Shown here: piece by piece, positions 12,195 through 25,799 of the stretch | How the letters are laid out: each line of letters begins with the position of its first letter | How positions within the stretch are numbered: position 1 is the stretch's first letter | NCBI RefSeq assembly: GCF_014805625.2 | Contig: NW_023998456.1 | Span: 804,061-868,060 of the forward strand | DNA: 64,000 nt | Direction: 5' to 3' | Source: Glossina fuscipes | Lineage: Eukaryota > Arthropoda > Insecta > Diptera > Glossinidae | Notes under the pieces: model-generated | What the model was told of the DNA's origin: nothing | What the model saw: the letters and a program-made list of their open reading frames with translations, nothing else | Databases searched by the model: none | Made by a program: the position numbers and the translations under genes

Positions 12195-12440
12195 GACTGC
12201 CTAGCTAACATGGGGTGTGAGTGGCCATGACAGATCCAAACCTTTATGTAAACAATGGCAAGCGGAAAAATTTATAAAATCACCCGGCACGTCAAATAAG
12301 CAACGACTACTAAGAAAAAGCGTCTTACGTATTGCCATAATTACCTCAGGCAAGCATCTCTGATACCAATTCACGCAGATTCTGCGAGAATGAAACGTGC
12401 CGTCACATTCTACGTGCATGCGAAGCCATCTGCAGAATCA
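12195..12440 (+). mobile_element. Decayed LINE C-terminal zinc-knuckle fragment
   Basis: A frame with breaks reads KQRLLRK, then RRFCENETCRHILRACEAIC. The CxxC/HxxxxC-like spacing (FCEN...CRHILRAC) is that of the tail following RNase H or RT in jockey-type LINEs. Nothing intact remains. Confidence 0.45.
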
Positions 12441-13204
12441 GAATCTAGATGTAAGCTGAATAGTTAATACCTTCAGACACTGTATGTCCCTCCGAAATAA
12501 AGAAGGTGACGCGATTCATAAGAATCCTAAAACTGAAAGGCTAAAGACATGGGCGAGTGCAATAGATCTTTTAGGTCGCAATACGGATTGGCCACACAAC
12601 ACGACCACTACGAAAGAAATGTTAAATACAATCAAATCATTGTTCATAACACGCCATGAGGTGATCATCAGCAAAAAATGTAATTAAAGTCACGTTCCGT
12701 TATCCATTGCAAGGCCTTTTCAAACTCTTTTGTTAAGTAATAGGCAATACCATATGCAATACAGTATTTCTCTCCAAATTTTCAAAATAACTAAAGAGAA
12801 ATTTTTTAGATTTTGTTTTTATGAACAGAATATTTGTCTTCGTTAACAGAAAATATTCTCATTATGAATCTGCCACGCCTGTGCTTGGTGACTGGTTAAA
12901 TGAATGGGCCAAGACTTCCTTCGAACAGCCGATATTATTCACATCTTATTTATATTTGACGAAAGCCTGAAAATATGCAAAATTTTTAGCTAACAGATTT
13001 GCCTAAAAGCAAGCAGTACTCTGTTAGAATTAAAATAATCTTATATTACACATTGTCATGGATGTTTTTTAAACGGGTACGTGAAAAGTTATTTCTGCCC
13101 AATAGAGTACTTACCGTAAGCTAGATATAAGCTAAATATAAGCTAGATATTTACGATACTTTTCATCTAACTTCCAAACAGAGTCCTTGAGTTTGAAACG
13201 AACT

Positions 13205-13460
13205 ATTTGGAGGCCAAACGTTTATACCCCGCATGTCTTGTAGTATAAGGATGTACTAAGAATGTACCAGACGTGTAATACCCAGAAGGATATAGTAAAG
13301 ACCCACATTTCATTACACTAATCGATGTAGACTGCCGTTTTGTCCGTACCTTATGTGTTCTTGTATTCAACCTGCCGGGCGCAATTTTGTGAAATATTTT
13401 GATGAAATTTGGTACACTAACCTTGGTCCAAGCACAAAAGCTTTTGCATATGTTTCAAAT
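13205..13460 (-). mobile_element. Family H partial copy
   Basis: In the plus orientation it reads as the reverse of the 3' half: TTATACCCCGCATGTCTTGT, ATTACACTAATCGATGTAGA and GAAATATTTTGATGAAATTT. Confidence 0.5.
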
Positions 13461-14377
13461 CCGCTCAGTCCTTTGCCTCAGTCCTACAACACCATGTTTT
13501 GAGAAGCCCTTATATGAATAAGTAGGAATTGGGGTGGTGTAAGGCGTTTATAGTGTTTTTACTTGTCTTGATTTATATTTTTTGTATTTAGAAGATCTTA
13601 CATCTTCGTCTGGAAACATTGTCATCCTGAAAGAGCAAATCTAGATAAGTAAAGTTTTCGTAACTTTTTGCAAAGCTTTTTACCATGCCCTGCGGCTTTA
13701 TTCCCACAAGTGTGCAAATGTATTCAACAAGAGTTTTCTTCAAGACCAAATTTTTCTAAAACAATCTAATTACTATTCTATTTCCCCCTATTTTAATGAC
13801 ATTAATTAATTTTATAGCGCTGACGGAATATTTTGAGAGCTAAGGAGAATTCTTAATTTTCCTAAGAAGAAAGCCCAACTCTTTGTCTCCGCCTCCTTAT
13901 CTCTTTGCTTACCACTTCCATCACTTAGCATTTAAGACCAAAAGTTGAAAATGACGAAAAGACAGCGTATAACGCGGTACACTTGGTACAGTTACTTTAA
14001 AAGGAATGGTCTAGCATATAAAGCTATGTTTATATTATATAAATTATTTTTCAATGCTCTCTGCATTTATATATACATGTGTTATTGTCTCATATAAATT
14101 GCACGATGCATGATGACAGGTTCATTAATTTCATTTTCTTTGCATACGTCTTTACAGATAATGGAAGACAGCTGGATGATGAACGCGTAAAAGCACTATA
14201 AACAATAATTAAGAATATGTATAACAAATGCAATAAAAGTAAGCTTATTATGTGTGCATCAAAAGTGCAAGACACTGGCTGTGTAAATCACAATATTGTA
14301 AATGAAAGGCCGTCAACTGCGATATTTATTTTAATGAAACAAATTTTTAACAAATGAACAAGGCAACATCATCAACA

Positions 14378-14402
14378 ACAACAACAATAATAATAATAAT
14401 AA
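14378..14402 (+). repeat. (CAA)n/(AAT)n tract upstream of Pde8 exon 1
   Basis: CAACAACAACAACAATAATA with further AAT units, about 160 nt before the MGCS start codon. Confidence 0.75.
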
Positions 14403-14562
14403 TTTAAACATCACAACATATTACCTATTACGTAGATGAAACAAACATCTGTGCCATAATGCTGGTCATTAAAGCTCAAGTCAAAGATTAAGTTTCATTT
14501 GATAAGCTTACTAAATAAAAATACACTTAGCGAAGAAGACAAGTCGAAAATCATTTCACAAT

Positions 14563-14847
14563 ATGGGATGTTCTCCAAGTGCCGTGGCAAGGCCTAATGA
14601 CGCTAACACTACGGCTATAACTGCCGATGAAACTATTGGGACTGGTCATGAAAAAAATGGCAATTTATTTTATTGCATCAAAATACGGAGATCACGTTTA
14701 CGTCGATGTAGTTTGCAAAATGGTTGTGACACCAGCATACAAGTCGGTGGATTAGGAAGTGACAGAGCAGCTGCAAATGGAGAGGACTTGTGCAATCAAG
14801 CATTACTGAATCCAATGCAAACGAAAAATGAAGCCAACTATGAAAAG
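14563..14847 (+). CDS. Pde8: Pde8 exon 1, myristoylated first exon
   Basis: Encodes residues 1-95, from ATG to AAG, and ends in phase 0 at donor gtgaat. It starts MGCSPS, the Gly2/Cys3 pattern of dual N-myristoylation and palmitoylation that also opens mammalian PDE8A. A basic stretch, RRSRLRRC, follows at about residue 42. Both features predict membrane anchoring (inference). Stops lie upstream in frame, so ATG 14563 is the start. Confidence 0.9.
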
Positions 14848-17800
14848 GTGAATTGAAACGTGATTAAAAAAATATGAATTGAATATTGTTTTTTTAGCAA
14901 AGGCACTCTGGTCTGACATGGTGATCGGGCACTAGTCGTCAAAGTAAACAATGTGTATTCTCATTATAGCTCTTTTAAGTTGCCATCAGTTTTGGTATTC
15001 TGAAGGAATAATCATAAGAAAACGCTCAAGTTCTATACCCATCGCAGTTATTCTAAAAGAGACTAAAAATAGCGAAAAAATTAAATTTTCATACCCTATA
15101 ATATTGCGGGGGCCCAGCTGAATTTTTCTAATTTTAGAAGACAAGGTGTTGACAGTTTTTGTTATATAGGAGTGTGAGCGTTGTAAGCGTGTGCTTTGAT
15201 CTGTTCGGGCGATTTGACTTACTTGACCTTTCAAGGTTGCCGCCAAATTTGAACTTTACAGCTTCGTTTCTATGACTGGAAAAATGTTTACAACAGACAT
15301 TACACAGAAGGAGAGATAGACGGATGGAGAGACATACTCTAAATGATTGAGAATCTGATGCCGGCCAAGAATATACATACTTCATAGGAACTCTGAAGCG
15401 TCCTTCTAAACTCTGTTTAACACATTTTGACAAAATAAATATACCTCTCATCCTTCCGGTGATGGGTACAACAAGGTTGTTAAGCCTGGCATATCACATA
15501 GAAAGAAAATGCTTTGTGCCTTCTAACGGCTCAAATTGAGAAAGTATTGGAAGGTTAGGACGTTCAAATTTGATATGTTCCAAATTTTTGGAAATATAAG
15601 CACTTTTGAAAAGGGTGTCTTAGAAGTGGCATGTGCTTTCGACTCCATTCCTGTCAAAAGACAATATTATTATGTTGTCAATCTAACTTTGGGTGAAGAA
15701 TTCAAGCAAAAGTATTCAATTAGATTAACTCCAAATTTTACTTTGATTATATTATTTGCATGCAATTTACTGTTACTGTTTATCTATTGTTTCAGATAAG
15801 CAGTAGAAAGAAAGATTCGATCGTCACTGTAGCGGCTTTCGGAAATTTTACTCATCGTGTTGTAAAGCGAGCAACAGGGGGTAAGTAGTTTCTGTTTTTA
15901 TCAAGCCCGATATCGGTTTTATAAAGATTTTCATCAATATCAAGAATCTCACGTTAAGACAGATTCAGAATCCTCCATCATCCATTCATCGAAAGCTTTT
16001 TAAGAATCATTTTCGGTGGAAATTTAAAACGTATATGTAGTTTACTTACCTGTCTTCAAGAAATACAGGCGATTTAATTTTCTTATCCATTATCTATTCA
16101 CATCAATAAACTGAAAGACCTTCTAGGTTTTATTGAACGTTGATAGAAGAAATTCGTTCACTCGTGTACTACTAAACAATTGTTGTTCGTGTGGTAAGAC
16201 TGGTTTTTAAAAACCAGTTCTTCAGTTATCCAATCCTCATCATAGCAATAATGCATTGGTTTTACGAAATAGGTTCAGAAGCGGCTTTCCTTAATCGCAC
16301 TACGATGGGATGGGGTTCTTACGAACACCGATTTCAACGCCTTACCCTCTCCCGACACATCTAGCCTAGTTTTGAGATTAAAATTCACCTTCAAATTGCT
16401 TGACGAATTCCCCAACCTTTTGCCGTCGATTTTCCGATTAAGTCCAATCCACGTAACCTTATTCCTAAACTCAAAATCCTGGTGTGCTATATATTATAAA
16501 CATTTACAAATTACGCGTTCTTTTACTCAAGCCCTTAAACCGTAGACCACTTGTGGTACAAGTTTTAAATTTGGTCGGATGTACGTAACGCCTAGAAAGA
16601 ATTAACCCCCTTTTACCTCTCTCTTTACTGTACCATTAGATTTAGAACTGTTTTCTGCTTCGACATAAGCTTGACTATCCATATATATATATATATATGT
16701 GTGTATAACGTACATGTCTCGATTTTTAAGACATTTTGATGAGAATTGGTGTTCCGCCCTAAAGGCAAACGCTACAAAAATTAATTGCAGCAGACCACTT
16801 TTACGATTACTCCTCGTATAAAGCCTTACTTGCAAGGCGTCATGATACAAAAAAGGCTCGCAGGCATCTTTGAACTGGTTGGGTCATGGTTTTGACGCTT
16901 AGAACTGCTAGAATCGTTCTGGCCAAAAATAAAGCAAAGCAAACCTTTATAATGCAAAAAGCTCTAACTTTTAACATCTCGAAGCAAAAAGCGGTCCAGA
17001 ATTTGAGCAACATACATCTACTTTTCGTAACCCCACCTAATATCCATCTAATATATTCTAGCAAAGAGTAAGTCCTGATATGAAAACAAAGCGTAATTTT
17101 TAGTATTCTGTAACAAAATATTTATTAAGAAAATTAATTCTGATAAATTACGATTACGTTGTGGACCCCGTCCCTTATAAGGGTTCCGCGAAAGGTTTGT
17201 CTTTATATAAAAGCAAGGTGAAACTCTTGGGAGTTCATCACGAAAATAAATGAAAATTTTAGTATATGTACGGTGTATTAATAGTCGATTTTTCATTCCA
17301 TTGATATATCTCATATGAATAGCCGATTTTTCATTCCGTTGGCATATCTCTTCGATGATTTCAAAACCACTGTCAGGCTTTTGCAGGTAGGCTGCGCTGT
17401 ACATTTTCACTTTATAAGCGTGGAGGATTACTAGACATATATATATATCAATCGATTTAAGCAAGTCCGCCTGTCGTTCGACCGGCTGGCTGTTCTTCCG
17501 TCCGACTGTAAACTGAGAAAAGTTCTGTTTTTCAGAGGAAATTCAAAATTAGCTTTCGAACATTACTCAAAAACTATAGTAGATGAATCTAAAAACTTTG
17601 AACGCGCACTCTATGGAGAACGCTCTAGCACCTCTGCTCAATTACGTCATAATTAAATTTATTTAGGAGAACCTTTGTAATGCACCGAAACAAGCTTCAA
17701 AAATCCCTTAAAGTATAAAAAGTGCAGGTCAGTTTCAAATTCGGAATGCACCTAACTATGTCTGCTCGATCATCTGTCCGTCGGCGCAACCGCACACTTG

Positions 17801-20800
17801 CAAAAGAACGTGAGAAAGAGACAAGCTTTCGAAAGAACACACTTGTGACACGTCCGCACAGCTATACAGCAAAAATGATGTATTTTAATTTTTACCTAAT
17901 TCGCCTGATCGGCCCAGAAGCCAAACCGACGCAACCAACAACTCAATAGTCGTGGGTTCAAATCTCAAGTTCTGCAGAATTTTCAGTAAAAGCGGTAGCC
18001 TTACAGCCTAGTGATTCAAGAGTTTAGTCTTGGAACTTATTTCTCTGGCTGAAATAATAATAATTGTAATAATTTAGTTTTTTAATTTCCTATTATTACC
18101 GCGTTACACCGTCTAGAAGACATCACATCCCCTTAGTGATTGAACGTTTAAAAAAATCAAACACTTCTCGACCACTGCATCTTTCTGACGAAATGAGAAA
18201 CTCCCTGCTAAACGAACAACTGATCTGTTGTGGCTAAGTATGTGCTTTAAGCCTTTCCAGAGACGTAACATTAATTTTAAATTCTTAGTTCTCTTCGTCT
18301 TGTCACTTACCTTCCTCGAGATTGTTTTTTAGACTTTGAGTTAGTTAGAATGATTCTTTCTAATTTGAATTGAAGAAGTTGTTTATTACCTAATCGCTGC
18401 TTTTTTGCAGTGTAACACGAAATTCGATCTTAGACAGAAGCGATTTAACATATGTTATTGAATCTTTTATATCTACCCCTTGAAGGCATAAAACGGTTGT
18501 TGTTGACAGAGGAAGAAACCTTTTTCTAAAACTTCGCCTGCAAGAGGTCCTTTGCATAACTTCAAATTTATATAAATTATGTTATAGATTAATTTATGGC
18601 TGCTTAGGCTTAACATTAATAGATTCACGAAATGGTGTATTTTTCTTCTTTGTCAAGGTTATGAAAGATAACAGCTGTTTTTTTTTTTTGCAGATTTAGG
18701 TTACGAATTAAGGTAGACAGGCACCTGCACATAAAACTCTAGTATTCCTGATAAAAATATACGAGTATGTGTAAATGTGTTTTGTTTCTACCATAAACTG
18801 ATTACAAGAATAGAGCGGACGTGCCGAAGCACATGTAAGAATATATGTGTACTTATGTATGCGTACAAAGATTAATGTAAGCCGCATACATTAGATTCTT
18901 GCACATACCACCTATAAATAAGGAACAAATTTCATTTCCAACATTCAGAATAATCTAGCGACTTTATAAATTTCTGTATATTCCTTAGCAGCGCGGGATT
19001 CTAAATGAATTGGGTAAGGGGAAGAGCTAAGAAAGTAAGTTGGAAGAAAAGCAGAAATATATAAGTGAGCTTTTGTTGACGCATTATCAACAACTGACAT
19101 GACATATATCGATCTGAAATGTACAGCGAGTACGATGACTTTGCCTTATCGATCCGCCTACAGTTAGTGGAATATTTGCGACCTTTCTTCTTTGTTTTCT
19201 TTTGCGTCTCTCACCTAGCGACCTTGTTAGGCCAAGGTAGGCAGCTTATTTAAGAGAACGATTTAAAATTTTGGGTTAGGTATGGATTTGTTTCGTAAGA
19301 CTTTCACACAAGTTTAAAAATCATGGATATATGTATACAGTGATTTTTCGAGTTAGGATTTCACGGCCGTATTGACTCTTCGATAAATTTACCAAAGACA
19401 AGAACTCTTGCAACTTGTATGGGAAATAATAGCCACGCAGGCGTGGTCCTTAGTCGTCAGGTGCCAGTCGTATGACCTTGTTGCTAAGAATTCTTGTTTA
19501 GAAATAGACACATATGCTTCGCTGCTTTTCAATTATCTCCGTTGTCTCTAAAACTTTGGAGACGATCTTTAGCCCATAGTCATTGCATATGATAATCTTC
19601 TGGCTTGAGAGGTGCAAAACATTTGTTGTTGATCATGTTCGAAGATTTGTGTATATATTTGTATTTTGGTTTTGGAACTAAGCCGTCTCCTTAGATTGAT
19701 AATAGCTTTAGCTTTAGTTAACTCTCTCAATTCGATGTTTTTAAGTGCGTTCTTACTCTGGTTTTTGTTTTGAAAATTTACTAAAAATGGAAATGAAAAA
19801 TAATGTTCTGTGTTATTGGGTATACAAAGTTTGTGCCATGCCTCAGTTAATTAACACTTATTGAACGGCAAAATTTATTATCGATAGTTAAAGCGATTAA
19901 AGCGATTGCTTTGGCATATTGCAACAAGCGGAAATGAAACGTGGGGAACGTAAATATATGAAAAAGGAAAGAAATTAATTCAATTATCTAATAAATAAGA
20001 GTAGAATTAAACTCTATTATCTTCTGTGAAATTTCGCACAATTGTACAAAATTTTCCTTCATATAGATATGTATAAATATTTACAACTTTACTCCTCCAT
20101 TGTGCACGCAACTGCTAAATTAACCACTACTTTATGTTCAGCACGTCAAACTTGATTTGTTTAGATAAGTTTGCTTGGTGCGTTTAGTTGCCTTAGTTGC
20201 CCTCATTTATTTAACGTGATCAGTTATTTAAACGGTCGACTCTCAAACGAAAGTGCTTTATTTATTTATTTATTTATTTATTTTTTCTTCTTTTATAATA
20301 ATTTTTATTTCATTTTGTTTATCTAATTTTGCGATACAAATTAATCTGTAAAATAACGTAAATGAACTTTCGTACGTGCTAATATCATTATTATTATGCT
20401 GAGTTGAATTGTTTCAAGTGTTCGCATTAAATTATTCGAAAAGTTAAATTTTCTACCTTTATATGCATGTATGTACGCATTCAAAGAGCATGACTATCAA
20501 CTTCAACGGCTAATTTGTTATTGAAAATGCATTTTAAACCCGCTCCTTTTTCATACGTTCTTACGACGATCGACTCGTGAACATGAAAACAACTGTTAAA
20601 AGAGCACATTTGGTTTGACGTTAAACTTAAAGTCCATTTGAAAATGGATTTCATTAAAATCATAACCGATAATTAAACGAACGAAATCAAAAATCGATTC
20701 AGTTAAGAAATCGAATTTAGAAGAAAATGAAATTAAAATAATGCAAAATCTCATATTAAATACACATTCGCAAACATATATGTATGTATACGTAAGAGCG

Positions 20801-23800
20801 GGCGCCCCCTCTTTACACACACACGTACCTGCATACATGATATAACAAAAAAACGTGTTTTTTATTATCTGTAAATAAACTAATATTTCTTTTGGTTTTT
20901 TTTTTTTTTTTGTTTTTTTTTTGTTTTACGAAAATGAGACGTTAGTTAAAATACGAATATATATGAATATGAAAATATTGTTCGATTGAAAAGCTGTATC
21001 TGATAAAATGCATTGGCTTTTAATTATGTTTGCTTTTAGAGGCAAAATAAACATAAATTGCAAGCAATGTCTGGCCGAGTGGCATTGGCTTTAGTACGAT
21101 CTTTTAACGTTGTCCAATGATTGTGGAGCGATCAGAAATTTGGCTTTAGTATTTATTGTTGTTGGGCCCATTGAAGTGCCCGAAGAGATGGGCATCTAAA
21201 ATTTCGTTATGGCCTTAATAGGTTTGACCTTCTCCATCGTGGAGGAAAACGGCAAATTCCGTCTCTGCAGGTTTTATCCACATGTTCCATCAGCACTGCG
21301 TACGATGTTTGAAGATATTATGACATTACAACTAATTTGTTGCAATTTTTGCAAAATATGTTATATTTCCACGACATTTTTGCTTTAGTTAGTTTTTTTT
21401 TTTTTTTGTTAACGGCTACCCACATACTTGGGAACATGCTGATGAAGGATTGTATGTAGGGAGAGAGAAAATGGGAAGCAGTTTTACAATAGGCTAAGTC
21501 CATGGTCGAAGATGATCATACATCGCCCAGTAAGCTACTTACATTGACTATTATGGTGCTTTTAGGGTACTCTATCAATTAAATAATACTAGGAGGAGAT
21601 TTGCCCTTCCCTTATTCAGCTACACCGTTTACGTAAAATAAGCGGAAAATTAAGGTCAGTGGAGCCAGATGCCGAGAAGCTTGTGAAAGATGGCAGTCTG
21701 TGGGTTGAACACTAGAAAGCGAAACGGGCAGGAGGGCAGACTAGATTCAGAAAGAGATTCTGTATCTCAAGTTTTTCTTAGTGTTGCGTACATCTGCACA
21801 AACTAAATTTACTCTTGCATCACAAATGATGAAGGGTCTAACGAGTTTTCGAAAAGGTTTTATATGGAGATTCGTCTGAGAAAACACCAAAAAAAAAAAC
21901 CATATTGTGGATCAATTTCCATTATAAAAATTGGACCTTGTTGGCGCATGGATATTTGGTCATTTCGGCAACATATGTAGTAGCAATTTGAAAAAATGGT
22001 CCCACATCATCTAAATCTTTCAGTTTCGCTTAGTACAGCAAAATATTGTTTATTACTAATTTTTCGCGAAACACTCATATTGACCAATTTTTTCCGTCTA
22101 ACGACTTTTCTAAAATGCGACGTTATATTATATAGACTGGTCGTAAGATTGGTTCGCCCTTTGATGATGAAAGGATGTCAGTGCATCAAAAATAGTGTGC
22201 GAATCTTGGAAATTGGGGCCTGTGGTTTAAATCCACGAGCAGATATCAGACGGACAGACAGGCATACAGGCAGGCGGATCGGCTGGTTTAAATCGAATCA
22301 AAAAGCTATTCTGGAACGATTGATCCAAGAAACATGATCTTATCTTAAGTCATTTTGAGTGTTGCGATACGCAGACAAACATACAAAACGGCTTAGATAG
22401 AGGAAGTTAGGAGGTGGAAGAAATTAGGAACGTAACTCCTTCAATACAGATTTGAAACATAGTCAGTCGCATGTGCTGAATATTTGTTAAGCTACTTAAG
22501 TTACATTTTGCCTTGACACGTATACATGCATATATCAGGTATAAAAACATTGAAGCACCCTTGCCACTTACATACTATTGCATTATACAACATCACTTGT
22601 GATATATAAGTTTCCGAAAGAAGATAGTGCATGATTTCAAGTGCATGATTGAAATGAAGTCCTGTTACGTTTACGTCTAAGGAAGTGATTTCTAAAAAAT
22701 TAGTCTGATTGGAAATAATTGGATAACATGTTGGCGCTAGAAGGTGCCGTTGAAATCCCGGGTAAGTAACATTTTTTGCATAATTAGATAAACGAGGGCC
22801 TTTTAAAATAATCCGTAGGATTTGTAATTTTTTTATCCGTCTCTTTGTCTTTCGATCTATTGCTTGTCGACCTATCAATTCAAGCAAATGTTTTTACACC
22901 TTGCATCACTTATAGTAAAGCTGTACTAAGCTAAGTATAGATGTATACGATAAACATAAGGACATGAGAGAGTCCCAATTTTAAAGTTTTTACCAGCAAA
23001 ATAAGCGTGGAATTGTACTACGCGAACGGCTTTACGGTGCTTAATAGTAGAGATCGATCGGCAACAACGTTTTAATTTGTCTTCTATCCTCAACTGTATT
23101 TTTATTGAAATGGCGATTCAAATTTCTATAGTCGTTGCAGTCTAAGAGAATGTCGCATCTAACGACGACTAGCAGTATAGCTTGATCTCTTATTAAAACT
23201 TTCCTTTTCCACTAAATTTTCTAATCGGACTGCTAATTATTAGATCTTTTGACTGACATTAGGCGAAAGATCTTTGGCGCGCATTAGCTGAGCCTGCGTA
23301 AGTCATTCGTTGACTCTTCTAAATATTTATTTTATATTAATATAAAATTCTACTTCTTATTCAATAGTTTTTACAGGTAAAATTTTTTATTTTGCCCTGA
23401 AAATAACTGGGAACGGTTGTGAGGATCAAACTCTCAAATTCGTTTTGTTCTCACACTTTGCTTAAGTTGTTATTTTACGTATTCCCGTATTATTATTGCG
23501 TAGATTGAGTTAGCCTATTCGTATCGCAAGTTTAGGGTTACCTCTTTGTGAATTGAAACATTATTTGTAAGACGATCGGAAACCTAGAAAACAGCTCAAA
23601 ACAAAAGCAAAAGCTACCTTTTTCGTACGTGATTGCTGCCAAGGTAGATCATGGCAATCGGGCGGAAATGCGCTGACCTACAAACCAATTCGCAATTCTG
23701 ATCTTATCAGAGATAGGTTTCGAGAAAATATCAAGGGCATTTGCTCCTTTTCTTGGATTCAGCAGCCATACAGGTCAGAACGTAAATTGAAAGACGCGAA

Positions 23801-25763
23801 TGCAAGGAGTCGGATAGGTTAGTGTTCCAATCCCAGACGGCATGACCAAATAGAGCACGACGTTAAACTATAAAGATAAATAGGTTGCTTAGATTTTCAT
23901 ATAATCCGCGCGATTAGAATATCAATATAAGAATCCATAGAAAAAACCACGCGGGTCATAAAAGCTCACAAAATAAATTTTATTGTTAACGCACCGTAAT
24001 ACAAGTCATGGCTTATTTCTCTTCTTTTTTTTTTGAATCATTGGACTTATCGTCGTTGGAATTTCGTGAGCTGATGTTGAACAAAATTGATATTAATCTG
24101 GCCGCGATCGGCAATTCAAGGCATTGTGTGTGAATGCTTATTTGCCCGACACGGACACACAAATTGTTAGCGTTAAAGCAGGAACAAATCGATTGATTCT
24201 CAGATTTATCCCACCTCTTAGAGACCAGCACACCTGGACAAGACTGGCGATGCGAAACCTTGTCGTAAAGCAGCAAAACTTTACAACTGAGGCAATTTTC
24301 GAATCTTTGCATAGTGTAGGTTAACCCATTGAATGCCTGATCTTATCCAGCTAAAGTTACCACGCGTTTCGCAGTATTTCGGGTTGTTACTGGACTTCTA
24401 AAACTAGACGATTTAATGCCTGTGCGTTGCTTACGATCGTACCCAACGAAATCGTTGCATTTGAAAACGTGATTTTATAATCGGTCGGGTTGAAGGTTTT
24501 TGCGACGCACGCACAACACAGTTGAGAAATTCGGGACATCACCGATCATTCTCATATTTATACATACATTATGACGATGGGTGCGGAGGTTGGAAATATA
24601 CAGTCCATAATATATTGTGAATGCAACTATGAATACTACCAAGCCGTTGTATAGGATTTCATTACGAAAGTCCGTAGAGAATAGAAAAGAATTCAAAAGT
24701 AGATATGTCAGTGAATGAAAAATAATTGTTTTTTTTTTTTTTATATTTTACACATTAAAATTTTCACATAAAATATCAAATTCTAAATTCTGTAAACAAC
24801 GAACTCTTTAGGCATTCACAAAACAAAAAACGTTCGAAAAAAAGCATCAAATTATCCGATACCCCGCACAATATGTTAAACTAAAAAAAAATTGTATGAA
24901 AATTTTACGAAAACGGATTAAGAAATGGTTGTTAGACCACAACTTGGTAAATGCAAATTCAAAAAAAGGTCAAAGGCTTGGAAGATTCGTAAATGCCGAA
25001 TTACTCTACAGAACGCAGAAAGTTATTTCTAGGAAGGGGTAATAGTCGCCAACGAATTCCTTTATCGTGTTTTACTTAAATTCTTTGGATTAATTACGCA
25101 AAATCTTTTTGCAGCTCCACGACCGGTGGGGCCATCAAATGGACAAGGTGCGACTCAATCGCAATCACAATTGCACCCCGATGTGCTAACACGGCCGTCA
25201 ACGCCGTCAATCCGATTGCAAAGTGAAACCAGGCCGAATGTTGAAATTTTAGCGCAAAGGCTTGACGTACACTATGAAGGATACGATGATGTCGAAGTAG
25301 ATTTCGGTTACTCAAAAGCCTTTCTAGAAAAACAATTAGGTAAAGAAATATTAAACCTGAAAATTCAAAAGTGGCGATCAGCTTAGCAACTCACGCATAC
25401 AGTGGGTACAATTTACTTTCCACGCTTTCCTAAATAAATTCAATATAAATTTCCAACTTGCAGTTGCCGCCTTTACCTGAAATTTCGTCTTAACATTACG
25501 CTTCGCTTGACCTAGATTAAAGCTTAATAGGTTTTTTTATTATTAATCGCGCCCGAAATTTTTCGCTTATAATAAGGGAGATGTCGCATTTAATTGGACG
25601 TCAAAAGGGACCTAAGTTGAACTGTACGTTGAACTGTTAACTTTAAGATAACAGAACACCAAAGAGTTACGATAAAGAAAGTGTTGTCGCCTAGCAAGAT
25701 AGCCTATTTACGAGACTATTAAGTATATACGTGTGTATGCCTTTAGTGCATAGTATATTGTAT

Positions 25764-25799
<36 letters not shown>

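Larger units (their letters stand above)
7285..14562. other. Gene-free stretch upstream of Pde8
   Basis: Contains a tRNA-like scrap at 8.6 kb, two LINE scraps (10.8 and 12.2 kb), a family H piece at 13.2 kb and microsatellites. A Pde8 promoter and 5' UTR must lie towards the right end, but no core promoter element is distinct enough to mark. Confidence 0.55.
15881..25114 (+). other. Pde8 intron 2 (9.2 kb)
   Basis: The longest intron, starting gtaagt and ending ctttttgcag. It carries a SINE A copy, INE-like and family H fragments and microsatellites. No nested gene is supported; the 24.0-24.3 kb frames are the only candidates. Confidence 0.7.

Noticed and set aside
13128..13155. Short direct repeats (AAGCTAGATATAAGCTAAAT) as a possible CRISPR or satellite
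   Set aside because: Only about three ten-base units with no spacers; simple local duplication.
22501..22887. 128-codon minus-strand frame in Pde8 intron 2
   Set aside because: Its open end overlaps a decayed family H piece and composition is random; no start context or splice continuity.
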